This document shows positions 52,415 through 62,825 of a DNA stretch of 64,000 bases, one piece after another. The stretch lies in assembly GCF_900107195.1 (NCBI RefSeq), contig NZ_FNPB01000002.1:248001-312000 (forward strand), read 5' to 3'. The position numbers and the translations under genes were made by a program. Source of the DNA: Halobellus clavatus (lineage in GTDB: Archaea; Halobacteriota; Halobacteria; Halobacteriales; Haloferacaceae). Positions within the stretch are counted from its first letter, which is position 1. Each line of letters opens with the position of its first letter. The notes below the pieces were generated by a model that saw only the letters and a program-made list of their open reading frames with translations, was not told the DNA's origin and did no database searches.

Positions 52415-55005
52415 GCGCCCTCTCGTCGCTGGTGGACCCCTCGGGCGAGACTATCCACGTCCTTCACGTCGACGACGAACCCGATTTCGCCGAACTGGCT
52501 GCGACGTATCTCGAACGCGAAGACGACCGCTTCGAGATCGAGACGGCGACTCGGGCGGACGAGGCGCTGGCTCACCTCGCCGAGCACGACGTCGACTGCA
52601 TCGTCTCGGACTACGATATGCCGGGGGTGAACGGGATCGAGTTCCTCGAGGCGGTTCGCGAGGACCACCCCGACCTCCCCTTCGTCCTGTTCACGGGGAA
52701 GGGGTCCGAGGAGGTCGCCAGCGAGGCGATCTCCGCCGGCGTGACCGACTACCTCCAGAAGGAGGGCGGGACCGACCAGTACACCGTCCTGGCGAACCGC
52801 GTCTCGAACGCCATCGATCACTACCGATCCCAGCAGATGGTCGAGCAGAGCGAGCGACGGCTCCGCGAAATCATCGACGCAGTGCCACACCCGCTGTACG
52901 TCGTGAGCGAGGACGGGCGCTATCTGCTGGCCAGCGAAGCGCTCGCGTCCTTCCACGGCAAGACCCCCGAAGAACTCGAGGGGTCACATATGCGTGAAGT
53001 ACTCCCTACGACCGCTGCCGACCGCCTCCAGGAGGCGTTCAGCCACGTCATCGAAACGCGGTCCTGCACACAACTCCGGGAGTTAGTGATCACTGACGCC
53101 GACGGCGAACCGCACCTGTTCGAGCCACAGTTGCTGCCGTATTACCTCAACGACGACAGGCGAGCAGTACTCGGAATCGCGGTCGATGTGACCGAGCGAC
53201 AGCGACGGGAGCGCGAACTCGAACGCATCCGCGAGCGGATGGAACTCGCGCTCGATCACACCCGGTCGATCGTCTTCGACCTCGATCGCGACACTGGCGA
53301 AGTCGTTCGGCACGGGGACTTCGAGGGGTTCTTCGGTATCGATCCGGGCGACGTGCCGACGTGGACCGATCACCTCGAACGCGTGGTCCACCCCGACGAC
53401 CGGGCGGCGTTCCGAGAGTTCTACGAGCAACTGATCGACGGCGGACGCGACAGCGGGACGCTCGAATATCGGACCCATCCCGAGCGCGGTCCCGTTCGCT
53501 GGATCAGAGACACGATCTCCGTGCAGACGGACCTGGACGGCGATGGCCGTCAAGCGGTCGGCATCGCACGCGACGTCACCGAACAGAAGGGCCGCGAACT
53601 GGACCTCCGCGGGAAGGAACGTCGGTACCAGGCGGTGTTCAACGATCCGAACACGCTCGTCGGGTTCGTCGATACGGACGGAACCGTCCTCGAAATCAAT
53701 CAGGTGGCGATGGAGTACGTCGACGCCGACCTCGACGACGTCGTGGGGGAGCCGCTCTGGGCGACGCCGTGGTTCGATCACTCGCCCGAGGCCCGTCAGG
53801 AAGCCAGAGAGTGGGTCGAGCGTGCCGCCAGCGGCGACTACGTCGAGTTCGAGGTCGACCTCGATCATCCGAGCGGTGACTCGTCCACGGTCGAGGGCGT
53901 CTTCCGGCCGGTGACCGACGACGAGGGGGCCGTCGTTTCGGTGTTTATGTCCGGCCGCGACATCACCGAACGCACGGAGCGAGAACGGGAGCTACAGCGG
54001 TACGAGGCGTACCTCGAGGAATCTTCGGACGTCGTCACGGTCCTCGACGACGACGGAACGGTTCTGTATCAGAGCCCCGCGGTCGAAACCGTCCTGGGCT
54101 ACCCACCGGAGGTGTTCCTCGGGCAAAACGGGTTCGACTTCATCCACCCCGACGACGTGGGCGAGGTTCGCGAGACGTTCGCGGAACTCCTCGCCAACCC
54201 CGACTCGACGGTGACCGTCGAGTGTCGGTTCCGAACGGCCGACGACGAGTGGTGCTGGCTCGAAGTCCGGGGGACGAACCGACTCGATCACGAAGCGATC
54301 AACGGCGTCGTGACGAACAACCGGGACATCACCGAGCGCAAGGAGCGCGAGAAGGCACTCAAACGAGAACGGGACCGGCTCGACGAGTTTGCGGGCGTCG
54401 TCAGCCACGACCTCCGAACGCCGCTGAACGTCGCTGAAGGCCGGCTCGACCTTGCGCAGGCGGAGTGCGAAAGCGAGCATCTCGACACGATCGGGACCGC
54501 GCTCGACCGGATGAACGCCATCATCGAGGACGTGCTCAGACTGTCGCGCGAAGGGCGAGACATCGGTTCGATGGACTCCGTTGCGGTTCAGGAAATCGTT
54601 ACTGACGTGTGGAACATCGTGGCCGACGGCGAGCGCGCGGCCGACCTCCGCGTCGCGGACGAGGGCCTTTCGACGCTCACCATCGAGGCCGACGCCGACC
54701 GCCTCCGGCAACTCTTGGAGAATCTGCTACGCAACGCGGTCGATCACGGCGGCGACGACGTGACCGTCACCGTCGGTTCGATGACTGGGGGCTTCTACGT
54801 CGAGGACGACGGCCCCGGGATCCCCGAAGACAACCGGGACGACGTGTTCACCGCTGGCTACTCGACCAACCAGGCGGGGACCGGCTTCGGGCTGAGCATC
54901 GTCAAGCGAGTGGCGGAAGCGCACGGCTGGGAGGTCCGCGTCACCGACGGAGCCGAGGGCGGGGCCCGGTTCGAACTCACGGGCATCGAAATGACGGCCC
55001 AGTAG
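52411..55005 (+). CDS. Hybrid sensor histidine kinase REC-PAS(x4)-HisKA-HATPase
   Basis: An 864-aa cytoplasmic kinase. An N-terminal receiver (about 8-125; phospho-acceptor Asp67 in VSDYDMPG, Thr in LFTGKG) is followed by four PAS/PAC modules (about 145-265, 270-395, 405-525, 530-650; each PAC ends near a T-E-R/T-E-Q motif). HisKA has His666 in VVSHDLRTP. HATPase boxes are N (ENLLRNAVDHGG), G1 (DDGPGIP) and G2 (GTGFGLSIVKR). No transmembrane segment. The N-terminal receiver suggests it takes a signal from another kinase. Its output partner is not in the window. Confidence 0.94.
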   Translation: MSALSSLVDPSGETIHVLHVDDEPDFAELAATYLEREDDRFEIETATRADEALAHLAEHDVDCIVSDYDMPGVNGIEFLEAVREDHPDLPFVLFTGKGSEEVASEAISAGVTDYLQKEGGTDQYTVLANRVSNAIDHYRSQQMVEQSERRLREIIDAVPHPLYVVSEDGRYLLASEALASFHGKTPEELEGSHMREVLPTTAADRLQEAFSHVIETRSCTQLRELVITDADGEPHLFEPQLLPYYLNDDRRAVLGIAVDVTERQRRERELERIRERMELALDHTRSIVFDLDRDTGEVVRHGDFEGFFGIDPGDVPTWTDHLERVVHPDDRAAFREFYEQLIDGGRDSGTLEYRTHPERGPVRWIRDTISVQTDLDGDGRQAVGIARDVTEQKGRELDLRGKERRYQAVFNDPNTLVGFVDTDGTVLEINQVAMEYVDADLDDVVGEPLWATPWFDHSPEARQEAREWVERAASGDYVEFEVDLDHPSGDSSTVEGVFRPVTDDEGAVVSVFMSGRDITERTERERELQRYEAYLEESSDVVTVLDDDGTVLYQSPAVETVLGYPPEVFLGQNGFDFIHPDDVGEVRETFAELLANPDSTVTVECRFRTADDEWCWLEVRGTNRLDHEAINGVVTNNRDITERKEREKALKRERDRLDEFAGVVSHDLRTPLNVAEGRLDLAQAECESEHLDTIGTALDRMNAIIEDVLRLSREGRDIGSMDSVAVQEIVTDVWNIVADGERAADLRVADEGLSTLTIEADADRLRQLLENLLRNAVDHGGDDVTVTVGSMTGGFYVEDDGPGIPEDNRDDVFTAGYSTNQAGTGFGLSIVKRVAEAHGWEVRVTDGAEGGARFELTGIEMTAQ

Positions 55006-55040
55006 TCGCTCGCGTTCGGTGCCCGCCGCCGAGCGCGAGC

Positions 55041-55745
55041 TCAACTCAGGAACAACCGCCGGTCGGCGCGCTCGTGCTCGGCCGACAGGACGTCCACCAG
55101 CGGCGCGAACGGCTCCATCTCGTCGAGCGAGCGGTCGGAACTGCCGTCGACCGCCGCCGTCATCACCGGTCGGAGTTCGTCCAACACGCGCTGGAGGTCG
55201 GTGTGGCTGATCCCGATCAGCCGCTGGGTCGCTTGGAGGAGTGCGGTCACGAACTCGTGGCACGCCAGCAGGCAGGCCTCCCGAACCGGGACCCCTTCTC
55301 GGGCCGAAACGGCGCCGAGCACCGCGGCGTAGTTCCCCGGGACACCCGCCGCCGTTTCGTCCTCAGCGACCCGCTCGGCGTAGGCGTCGAGCAGGGTGTC
55401 GTCGCCGAGCTCCGTCTGGAGCGACAGGAGCCGCTCGCCGGTCCGCTCGCTCGACTCACGGAACTCGGCGGCCATCGTCGTCGCCGTCAGCCGACGATCG
55501 GCCGCGACGACGCGGTCGAGATCCCTGTCGTCGGCGGCCGTGTGGGCGTGTCTGAGCGCCACGAGGTCCGCCGGGCCGAACTGTCGGCGGAGATACGACT
55601 CGACCAGTTCGGCGAGTTCGTCGGCGTCGGTCACGCGGTCGGCCGCCGCGAACTGCTCGACTGCGTAGGAGACGCTGTCGGTGCCGACCGGAAGCGCCGA
55701 GTCGGCGAGTCGGAACGCTGCGAGGCGTGCTTCGGGGTCACTCAT
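55041..55745 (-). CDS. ureF: Urease accessory protein UreF
   Basis: A 234-aa helical chaperone that acts with UreD and UreG to insert nickel. Family features are FRLADSALPVGTDSVSYAVEQF near the start, RQFGPADLVALRHAH and the GERLLSLQTEL region. It overlaps ureE by 4 nt and is the last gene of the operon. Confidence 0.93.
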   Translation of the reverse strand: MSDPEARLAAFRLADSALPVGTDSVSYAVEQFAAADRVTDADELAELVESYLRRQFGPADLVALRHAHTAADDRDLDRVVAADRRLTATTMAAEFRESSERTGERLLSLQTELGDDTLLDAYAERVAEDETAAGVPGNYAAVLGAVSAREGVPVREACLLACHEFVTALLQATQRLIGISHTDLQRVLDELRPVMTAAVDGSSDRSLDEMEPFAPLVDVLSAEHERADRRLFLS

Positions 55746-56443
55746 CGGTCGCCCCTCGGCGTCGACGCCTCGTGTGAATCGGCCTCATGAGAGTCGGACT
55801 CGTGGGAGTCGGACTCGTGGGAGTCGACCTCGTAGGTGTGAGTCCCCTCATCGTGACCGTGTGAGTGATCCCCGCCCTCGTGGGCGTGGGTCTCACCACC
55901 GTGACTGTGCGAGTGGGCCCCGGTATCGTGAGAGTGCCCGTGCGTGTGCCCGGCCCCCGAGTGTGCGTGCTCTCCCTGTTCCCTGCTGTCATCGTCGAAT
56001 AACGCGGGCGAGACGGTGTCGTACGCGAGCGTCGCGTCCTCGGGAAGGAGCGGCCGGATCTCGGATTCCATCCGATCGCGGTCCTCGCTGACCGGGAAGT
56101 ACGCCCGCCCTCCGTCGATCGCGAGGTCCCAGTGTCGGTTGCCTGCGGCGTGACCGAGTGCCAACGCCGCCGTGAGTTCCTCCGGTGACGCATCGCCGAG
56201 ATCGACCACGAGCGCGGTCTTGGACGCGAGGGAGACGATCACCGGTCGGCCCCCCTCGGTGGCGATGACGTCGCCGTCGGCGAGCGTCTCGCCGACGACG
56301 ATCCCCAGGTCGGTGCCGTCGTCCGTCTCGGTCCGCACGCGCGACCGCCGGCGCTCCTCGTCGGTCAGCGTCACCGCGAGCGCGCCCGCCGGATCCGGGC
56401 GCACGTCGTCGCGGTGGCCCAGGTAGGTGTCGGCCAGCAGCAT
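55742..56443 (-). CDS. ureE: Urease accessory protein UreE with long His-rich tail
   Basis: Nickel metallochaperone (233 aa). The core has VIVSLASKTALVVDLGD and LALGHAAGNRHWDLAI, with the central metal-binding His. From about residue 155 the protein becomes a His/Gly/Asp/Ser tail with dozens of His in GHTHGHSHD-like and DSHESDSHE repeats, an in-cell nickel store. MLLADTYLGHRDD at 56443 is the correct start; it overlaps the ureD stop by one base. Confidence 0.94.
   Translation of the reverse strand: MLLADTYLGHRDDVRPDPAGALAVTLTDEERRRSRVRTETDDGTDLGIVVGETLADGDVIATEGGRPVIVSLASKTALVVDLGDASPEELTAALALGHAAGNRHWDLAIDGGRAYFPVSEDRDRMESEIRPLLPEDATLAYDTVSPALFDDDSREQGEHAHSGAGHTHGHSHDTGAHSHSHGGETHAHEGGDHSHGHDEGTHTYEVDSHESDSHESDSHEADSHEASTPRGDR
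55791..55835. repeat. 15-bp tandem repeat within the ureE tail
   Basis: Two exact 15-bp units starting GAGTCGGACTCGTGG (55791-55805, 55806-55820) and a degenerate third. On the coding strand each encodes D-S-H-E-S. Copy number could vary between strains and so change the number of histidines. Confidence 0.85.
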
Positions 56444-57489
56444 CAGTTCTTCCTCCGTGGGGGAGCCTCGGCCCCGATGAGTTCGGTTCTGGCCGTCGAC
56501 CACGCGGCCCGGAGCGACCGCGTGACGCCGTCCGCGCGGTCGCCCAGGGCACGGACGAGGACGCCCGCGTCGTTCGGGAGGGCCGTCGCCCCGGCGGCGA
56601 CCGTGTCCGTCGCGTCGTCATCGGATTCGCCGCCCGGCGCCTCGACGGCCGCGGCGTGCAGGGCGTCGGCGAACGCCGACAGCGTCGGCCGGCCTGCGTC
56701 GCCGTCGAGGTCGGGTGCGAGGACGTACAACGTGCCGTAGACGTCGTACTCGTCGAGGACGCCCGGCGCTGACGGGTCGCGCTCGGCGGGACACAGGTGC
56801 GCGTCGTCCGCGACGAGGAGGCGGTCGCCGCGGAGCGCCCGGAGGCTGGCGGCGAAGCGGTCGAACGCGAAGCGCTCGCCACGGGCCAGGCGTCCGGGGA
56901 CGACGACGTCGCCGACGATCGCGCTGGCTCCCGGTGCCAACTCGACGGCGAGCCGCTGACAGTAGCGCGCGTCGGCGTGGAGGATGAGCGGTTCGGGCAC
57001 GTACTCCAGGTGGCCGCCGGCCTCGACGTGGAGATCGATGTCGACGCCGCCGTAGTTCTGGTCCATCGAGAGCACCTTCGTGGAACTGCTCGTCGAGACG
57101 TGTGCGACGGCACCCTCACGGACGCGAACGGCGACGTCGTGGCGGTCGCCCTGCGCGATTCCGCCGGAGGGCGACTGCACGTACACGGTTTCGCCCGTCG
57201 GGTGCGGGTCGTGGCCGAGCGTGCCGGACACGTGAAACGGGACTCGGGCGTAGTCGCGGACGAGTCGCGTCGTGCCGTCGGCGATGGCGAAGGAGAGATC
57301 CAACTCGCCGGTCTTTCCCGGGGCGCCGACGCCGACCGACGGGACGACTTCGCCTTCGTAGCGCTCGAACGCCGGATGGAGCGCGCCGTCGCGAGTGGAG
57401 TCGTCAGTCTCCTGACCGCCTCGATTCGAGGGGTCGTCGTCCGGTCCGCCGCCGTCGGCTGCGTCCTCCGGTGTCGTTTCGGCGGCCAT
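56443..57489 (-). CDS. ureD: Urease accessory protein UreD (UreH)
   Basis: A 348-aa scaffold chaperone. The conserved core is GGIAQGDRHDVAVRV, STKVLSMD and LEYVPEPLILHADARY. The first 35 residues are an acidic Gly/Asp-rich extension. It abuts ureG (start 57489, ureG stop 57490). Confidence 0.93.
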   Translation of the reverse strand: MAAETTPEDAADGGGPDDDPSNRGGQETDDSTRDGALHPAFERYEGEVVPSVGVGAPGKTGELDLSFAIADGTTRLVRDYARVPFHVSGTLGHDPHPTGETVYVQSPSGGIAQGDRHDVAVRVREGAVAHVSTSSSTKVLSMDQNYGGVDIDLHVEAGGHLEYVPEPLILHADARYCQRLAVELAPGASAIVGDVVVPGRLARGERFAFDRFAASLRALRGDRLLVADDAHLCPAERDPSAPGVLDEYDVYGTLYVLAPDLDGDAGRPTLSAFADALHAAAVEAPGGESDDDATDTVAAGATALPNDAGVLVRALGDRADGVTRSLRAAWSTARTELIGAEAPPRRKN

Positions 57490-58113
57490 CTACGCGAACA
57501 ACACTCCCTCGCGGACGTGTTCGAGGACGTCCCCGACGCCCGCGCCAGTCTTGCAGTTCGTCGCCACGAACGGGCCGTCACGGACGGTCTCGGCGTCCCG
57601 TTTCATCGCGTCCAGGTCCGCGCCGACGTGCGGCGCGAGGTCGGTCTTGTTGATGACCAGGAGGTCGCACTCGACGACGCCCGGACCGCGCTTGCGCGGG
57701 ATGTCCTCGCCCTCGGCGACGCTGATGACGTACAGCGAGTAGTCCGCGAGTTCGGGGTTGAACGTCGCCGCGAGGTTGTCGCCGCCGCTCTCGACGAGGA
57801 CGAGATCCAGTTCCGGGTGGGCGTCCAGGAAGTCGTCGACCTGCGCGAGGTTCATCGAGGGATCCTCGCGGATGCCCGTGTGCGGGCACGCGCCGGTCTC
57901 GACGCCGGCGACCAGGTCCTCGGGGACGATCCCCTCGAAGCGCTCTCTGAGCGCGTCGGCGTCCGCCTGCGTGAGGATGTCGTTGGCGATGACGCCGACG
58001 TCGAGACCGGCCTCGCGGAGCTTCGGGACCATCTCAGTCACGAGCGAGGTCTTGCCCGAACCGACCGGGCCCCCGATCCCGACCGTCGCGACGTCCCGGT
58101 GGGTGAGACTCAC
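57490..58113 (-). CDS. ureG: Urease GTPase UreG
   Basis: A 207-aa SIMIBI-class GTPase that powers nickel transfer. P-loop [11 protein letters not shown], the metal-binding [11 protein letters not shown] and base-recognition [12 protein letters not shown] are all intact. Its ATG overlaps the ureA stop by 4 nt. Confidence 0.96.
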   Translation of the reverse strand: MSLTHRDVATVGIGGPVGSGKTSLVTEMVPKLREAGLDVGVIANDILTQADADALRERFEGIVPEDLVAGVETGACPHTGIREDPSMNLAQVDDFLDAHPELDLVLVESGGDNLAATFNPELADYSLYVISVAEGEDIPRKRGPGVVECDLLVINKTDLAPHVGADLDAMKRDAETVRDGPFVATNCKTGAGVGDVLEHVREGVLFA

Positions 58114-58478
58114 GCGTCCTCACCTCCGTCGGCCGCCGGCGTTCCGCCGTCTGCACTCGGATTGCGGGCGGTCTCGGACCGGATCGGGTCGTGAACGGTC
58201 ACGAGCTTCGTCCCGTCGGGGAAGACGGGCTCGACCTGGATCCGGTCGATCATCGAGGGGACGCCGTCCATCACGTCGTCCTGCCCCAGGAGTTGTGTCG
58301 CCTCGGCGCGGATCTCCGCGACCGTCCAGCCCTCCCGCGCCCGCTCGAACATCCAATCGGAGATGTACGCGACCGTCTCGGGGTGGTTCAACACGACGCC
58401 GCGCTCCTTGCGGCGTCGCGCGAGCTCTGCGACCATGAATACCGTCAGCCGTTCCTCGTCTTTGGGTGTCAGATTCAT
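58110..58478 (-). CDS. ureA: Urease gamma subunit
   Basis: A 122-aa structural subunit. [25 protein letters not shown] is the family start, and the core contains [16 protein letters not shown] and [12 protein letters not shown]. The C-terminal 20 residues are an acidic/Gly extension. It lies 19 nt after ureC. Confidence 0.96.
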   Translation of the reverse strand: MNLTPKDEERLTVFMVAELARRRKERGVVLNHPETVAYISDWMFERAREGWTVAEIRAEATQLLGQDDVMDGVPSMIDRIQVEPVFPDGTKLVTVHDPIRSETARNPSADGGTPAADGGEDA

Positions 58479-58497
58479 TCTCTGTCGGAGCGCTCAC

Positions 58498-60204
58498 TCA
58501 GAGCATATACCGCTGGGTGAGCGGGAGTTCCTCGGCCGGTTCGCAGGTGACGACCTCGCCGTCGACGCGCACCTCGAACGTCTCGGGGTCGATCTCGATC
58601 TCGTCGGGGCAGTAGTCGTTGTAGTGCATCGACGACTTCTCGACGGTCCGGGTCCCGGAGATCGGGACGACCTCCGTGTGCAGATCGTAGTCGTCGCCGA
58701 CGCCGGCCTCCGCGGCCGCCGGACTCACGAACGCGAGGGTGTTCTCCTGGACCGCCGAGCCCATCGCCCCCGCGCGCGGCCGCTGTTTGATCGGCTCGCA
58801 CGTCATCAGCGAGCCGTTCGCCTCGCCCATCTCCGAGTAGGCGGGGAAGCCGCCCTTGAACGTGATCTCGGGCTTGATGCCGAAGGACGCGGGATCCCAG
58901 ACGACCAGATCGGCCAGCTTGCCGGGCTCGAGGCTGCCGACGTAGTCGTCGATGCCAGCGGAGATCGCGGGGTTGATCGTGTACTTCGCGAGATAGCGCT
59001 TGATCCGGTGGTTGTCGGCGTCGGTCCCCTCGTCCTCGGGGAGCGGGCCGCGCTGACTCTTCATCTTCGAGGCCATCTGCCAGGTCCGACAGATCAGTTC
59101 GGCCATCCGGCCCATCGCCTGGGAGTCGGTGGTCATCATCGAGATCGCACCCTCGTCGTGGAGGACGTCCTCGGCGGCGATGGTCTCCGCGCGGATCCGC
59201 GACTCCGCGAACGCGACGTCCTCGGGGACGTCGGGACTCAGGTGGTGACACACCATCACCATATCCAGGTGCTCGTCGAACGTGTTCACCGTGTACGGGA
59301 TCGAGGGGTTCGTCGAGGAGGGGAGGACGTTCGAGTCGCCGATCGCGGCCATAATGTCGGGGGCGTGCCCGCCGCCGGCCCCCTCGATGTGGAACAGGTG
59401 AATCGTCCGACCGTCGATCGCGCCCTGGGTGTTTTCGAGGAAGCCCGCTTCGTTGAGCGTGTCGGTATGCATACACACCTGGACGTCCTCCTCGTCGGCG
59501 ACCGAGAGCGCCGTGTCGATAGCTTTCGGCGTCGAACCCCAGTCCTCGTGGAGTTTGAGGCCGCACGCGCCGGCTTCGAGTTGCTCGCGGAGCGGCCCCG
59601 GCCGCGAGGCGTTGCCTTTCGCGTAGAAGCCCACGTTCACCGGCCACTCCTCGGCGGCCCGGAGGAACTGTTCGATGTTCCGCGGCCCCGGCGTGCAGGT
59701 GGTCGCGCCGCCGCCGTAGCCGCCGCCGAGCATCGTCGTGATCCCGGACGCCAGCGCGTGTTCGACCAGCTGTCCGGAGTTGAAGTGGACGTGGATGTCC
59801 AGCCCGCCGGGGGTGACGATCTTGCCCTCCGCGGGGTAGGCGTCGGTGCCGGGACCGACGACCATATCGACGCCGTCCATCGTCTCCGGATTGCCGGCCT
59901 TCCCGATACCGGCGATCTCGCCGTCGCGAATCCCGACGTCGGCGGCGACGACGCCCGCGACGGGGTCGAGGACGATCGCGTTCGTGAGGACCCAATCGAG
60001 CGCACCCTCCTCGTTCGTGACGCCGGGGGCCTGTCCCTGGCCGTCACGCAGGGTCTTGCCCCCGCCGAAGACAGCCTCGTCGCCGGGCGTCCGGAGGTCG
60101 CGCTCGACTTCGAGGAACAGTTCCGTGTCGCCGAGGCGGACGTGCCCGCCCGTCGTCGGTCCGTACAGTTCGGCGTAGTCGGCGCGGTCGACGTCCCGCG
60201 TCAC
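58498..60204 (-). CDS. ureC: Urease alpha subunit (catalytic)
   Basis: A 568-aa nickel enzyme that hydrolyses urea to ammonia and carbamate. Nickel ligands are in [13 protein letters not shown] and in the active-site loop MVCHHLSPD; the carbamylated lysine is in [10 protein letters not shown]. The order B-C-A is the usual haloarchaeal one. The ATG overlaps the ureB stop by 4 nt. Confidence 0.97.
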   Translation of the reverse strand: MTRDVDRADYAELYGPTTGGHVRLGDTELFLEVERDLRTPGDEAVFGGGKTLRDGQGQAPGVTNEEGALDWVLTNAIVLDPVAGVVAADVGIRDGEIAGIGKAGNPETMDGVDMVVGPGTDAYPAEGKIVTPGGLDIHVHFNSGQLVEHALASGITTMLGGGYGGGATTCTPGPRNIEQFLRAAEEWPVNVGFYAKGNASRPGPLREQLEAGACGLKLHEDWGSTPKAIDTALSVADEEDVQVCMHTDTLNEAGFLENTQGAIDGRTIHLFHIEGAGGGHAPDIMAAIGDSNVLPSSTNPSIPYTVNTFDEHLDMVMVCHHLSPDVPEDVAFAESRIRAETIAAEDVLHDEGAISMMTTDSQAMGRMAELICRTWQMASKMKSQRGPLPEDEGTDADNHRIKRYLAKYTINPAISAGIDDYVGSLEPGKLADLVVWDPASFGIKPEITFKGGFPAYSEMGEANGSLMTCEPIKQRPRAGAMGSAVQENTLAFVSPAAAEAGVGDDYDLHTEVVPISGTRTVEKSSMHYNDYCPDEIEIDPETFEVRVDGEVVTCEPAEELPLTQRYML

Positions 60205-60593
60205 GATTCCTCGCTCCCCGTGTCGCCGAAGCCGGCCTCTCGGGCCCGCTCGACGGCCTCGTCGACGCCCTCCGCGACGGTGCCGTCGACGAGGTCGTTC
60301 ATCCCGACCGCGCGGCGCTTGCCGCCGATCTCGACCAGTTCGACCGTCGTCCTGTCGCCCGGTTCGAACCGCTTGGCCGTCCCCGCGGGGACGTTCAACC
60401 GCTTGCCGAACGCGGCCCGGCGGTCGAACTCGAGTGCCGCGTTGGCCTCGAAGAAGTGAAAGTGCGACCCGACCTGCACCGGCCGGTCGCCGGTGTTCGC
60501 CACGTCGACGGTCGTCGTCTCCCGTCCATCGTTGATCGTGACGGTCCCCTCGCCGGGGTGGACCGCCCCCGGCGTGACGCCGTCGTCAGTCAC
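60201..60593 (-). CDS. ureB: Urease beta subunit
   Basis: A 130-aa structural subunit. PGEGTVTIN and [20 protein letters not shown] are the family signatures. It begins with GTG at 60593 and is first in the operon. C-terminal acidic tail. An A/T-rich region with a palindrome at 60670-60682 lies about 77-90 bp upstream and is the likely promoter. Confidence 0.95.
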   Translation of the reverse strand: MTDDGVTPGAVHPGEGTVTINDGRETTTVDVANTGDRPVQVGSHFHFFEANAALEFDRRAAFGKRLNVPAGTAKRFEPGDRTTVELVEIGGKRRAVGMNDLVDGTVAEGVDEAVERAREAGFGDTGSEES

Positions 60594-60948
60594 GACGTCT
60601 CACCCGCCGACGACGGACTCGATCGAACCGTTCCGTTCGCGCGTGTCTCATCGCCCGGCTGTTGTTCGCTATTTAATAAATATACGCGTTTAGATGAAAA
60701 AATCGCACCGATAGCCGCAAACAGTAAAACAAATAGAAAATATATGATCGGATGAAAGCAGATCGTCGAGGTGTCGTGGTTGAAGTGAAGAAAAAGTTGA
60801 CAGATGTGTCCTTCGACGCGAACTGCAGCGGTGTTCGGTGAATATTGCGACTCCGGAAACCTATTTTGTCGTGATTCGACGAGAAATTGGTGATGACATC
60901 GACCAGTGGGTTTGGTGGCGGACTGTCCGAGCGGGAAGTGACGCGCGG
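60594..60948. promoter_or_regulatory. 355-bp divergent promoter region, urease/nickel permease
   Basis: An A/T-rich stretch (about 60665-60790) is unusual in this GC-rich window. The perfect palindrome TATTTA-A-TAAATA (60670-60682) is a probable minus-strand TATA region for ureB, giving a leader of some 50-60 nt. Reading frames crossing it on either strand lack family features. Shared control of urease and nickel uptake could act here. Confidence 0.6.
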
Positions 60949-61683
60949 ATGAGCGGGGCCGTCTACGGGGCGATGGCGACCGCCGCGGTCCTCGGGGCGA
61001 CGCACGCAATCGAGCCCGATCACGTCGCGGGAATCTCCTCGCTCACGAGCCGGTACGGCGACTCTCGACTGTCGGCGCTGGTCGGCGCGTGCTTCAGTCT
61101 CGGCCACGTCGTCCTCGTCGTCTGCTGGCTCGGCCTCGGCTATCTCCTCTTGGGCCGTACGTCGTTCCCGGCGATCCTGAACACGGTCGGGACGGTCGGG
61201 GTCGTCGTCCTGCTCGGTGCGCTCGGATGCGCGACTGTCTGGAGTGGTGTCCGCTCGCTCCGTCACCAGTACGGTCGCGAACACGACCACGGGGCTCACG
61301 ACCACGGTGACGCCCACAGCCACTTTCATCGCCACGGCGGCCTCTTGGGACACACCCACACGCACGCGAACGGCGACCACGATCACGGCGTCCGCACGTA
61401 CCTTCGGACCGGCGTCGTCGGTGCACTCTTCACCCTCTCGCCGCCGATGTCGATGATACTCTTCGCGTCGACGCTCCTCCCGACACACGGGGTCGACGTC
61501 GTCGCCGCGTCGGTCGGCGCGTACGCGGTCGCCATCGTCGGGACGATGAGCCTCGTCGGCGCGGGCGTCGGTTCGCTCTTCGGACTCGTCAGTATCGACG
61601 CGCGCACGGCCGGCACCGCGCGGACCGTCACCGGCGTCCTGATCGTCGGCGTCGCGGCCTGGGTCGGACTCGGTCTGGCCTGA
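60949..61683 (+). CDS. Nickel/cobalt permease-like protein (UreH/NiCoT type) with His loop
   Basis: A 244-aa membrane protein with about six helices. The H-x4-D-H metal signature is HAIEPDHVAGISSL (about residue 19). A cytoplasmic His/Asp-rich loop (about 115-150, EHDHGAHDHGDAHSH) can bind nickel. The ATG at 60949 is used; the in-frame upstream extension to 60838 does not fit a membrane N-terminus. It is divergent from the urease operon, consistent with nickel supply. Confidence 0.88.
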   Translation: MSGAVYGAMATAAVLGATHAIEPDHVAGISSLTSRYGDSRLSALVGACFSLGHVVLVVCWLGLGYLLLGRTSFPAILNTVGTVGVVVLLGALGCATVWSGVRSLRHQYGREHDHGAHDHGDAHSHFHRHGGLLGHTHTHANGDHDHGVRTYLRTGVVGALFTLSPPMSMILFASTLLPTHGVDVVAASVGAYAVAIVGTMSLVGAGVGSLFGLVSIDARTAGTARTVTGVLIVGVAAWVGLGLA

Positions 61684-61815
61684 CGCCGTCAGCCGCCTCG
61701 GTAGGTCGTTTCGGCCGTCTCGGCCGTCTCGATCGGCTCCGCACGCGGCCCGCAGCCGACGACCGGTTCGATCGGTGCTGAAAAATTCATATCCCTCCGC
61801 CGGAAACCGTCGACT

Positions 61816-62085
61816 ATGACCCGAGAACTGCTTCGAGAAGCGAGCGGGCGACTCAAGGACGCGGCGGAGGCCGCGAGCGGTGACGCGCAGGAACGCATCT
61901 ACGACCAGTCCGACGCGCTGGCGTCGCTCGCAGCACGCGATCGCGACCCGGACCACGGACGCCTCGCACGTCACACCAACACACTGGAAGAACTGGCCGA
62001 CGAGACTGAGGGCACGGCTCACGAGGCGATCGTCGAGGCCAAAGAGAAGATCTCGACGTTCCGTGAGGGCGTCGAGGGCGTCTGA
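61816..62085 (+). CDS. Small helical acidic protein (DUF7553-like)
   Basis: An 89-aa, wholly alpha-helical, acidic protein (LREASGRLKDAAEAASGDAQERI and HTNTLEELADETEGTAHEA). Such heptad-like patterns suggest a coiled-coil. The family name is from memory. Function unknown; not in an operon. Confidence 0.75.
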   Translation: MTRELLREASGRLKDAAEAASGDAQERIYDQSDALASLAARDRDPDHGRLARHTNTLEELADETEGTAHEAIVEAKEKISTFREGVEGV

Positions 62086-62213
62086 GTTCGTCCGCGTCCG
62101 GCCGCTCCCTGTCGAGACTCAGCGCGCAGACGCCGCCCCGGCGTTTCGGCTGGAGATTGTGATACGTTCACAGGGACTTCCCGCGGCGCTCGGCCGCCGG
62201 CGGACTCGGCCAC

Positions 62214-62825
62214 TCAACAGACGTTCTTCGGTTTGATGCCCATCGACTGCAACGTCTCGACGTAGTCGTCGTAGGCGGCCTCGATCACCGCGTCGCCGGC
62301 GTCGCGGGCGGCGTGCCAGTCGTCGTCCTCGCCGGTCGCATCCAGCACCTCCACGACTTGATCGCGCTCGGCCTCCAGCGCCGAGCGGAGTCCGCGGAAG
62401 TCCTCGGCGGCCATCGGATCCGCGTCGCCGACGAAGAAGCCCACCATCTGCCCGACGTACTCGAGCGACACCAGATACCGGCCGAGCAGTCCTCCGGGTC
62501 GGGCCGACGTCGACTCCAGTCCGGCGAGGCTGTCGTACAGGTCCGGGGACGCCCCGAGCGACGGATCGTCGCTCACGTCGTCGGCGTGTGTCCGGGCCGC
62601 CGCCGCGAGGTCCTCGTAGAGCGACGCCGCGTCGCCGTCGGCGTCTTCGATCCAGTCTTCGAGGACCGACGCGAGCGCCAGCGCGTCGGTCGCGGCCGCG
62701 GCGCGGACGCTGTCGCCGTCCATCTCGCCCGCGGTGAGCGCGTACATCGCCTTCGAGGAACCCAGCCTGGAGAAGGCCGTCTCGTGATCGTCGCGCAGTT
62801 CGGCTTCGAGATCGGTCCCGTCCAT
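62214..62825 (-). CDS. Rubrerythrin-like/antitermination-annotated protein
   Basis: A 203-aa helical protein. The start MDGTDLEAELRDDHETAFSRLGSSKAMYALT resembles haloarchaeal proteins commonly labelled transcription antitermination or rubrerythrin-like; few Glu/His metal ligands are seen in rubrerythrin spacing, so metal binding is doubtful. Start at 62825 is chosen from the family N-terminus. Monocistronic. Confidence 0.7.
   Translation of the reverse strand: MDGTDLEAELRDDHETAFSRLGSSKAMYALTAGEMDGDSVRAAAATDALALASVLEDWIEDADGDAASLYEDLAAAARTHADDVSDDPSLGASPDLYDSLAGLESTSARPGGLLGRYLVSLEYVGQMVGFFVGDADPMAAEDFRGLRSALEAERDQVVEVLDATGEDDDWHAARDAGDAVIEAAYDDYVETLQSMGIKPKNVC

Noticed and set aside
60590-60760. 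Minus-strand frame ending exactly at the ureB start with a GTGA overlap and a hydrophobic segment
   Set aside because: No suitable start codon, and the hydrophobic part comes from A/T-rich promoter DNA; the overlap is probably chance.
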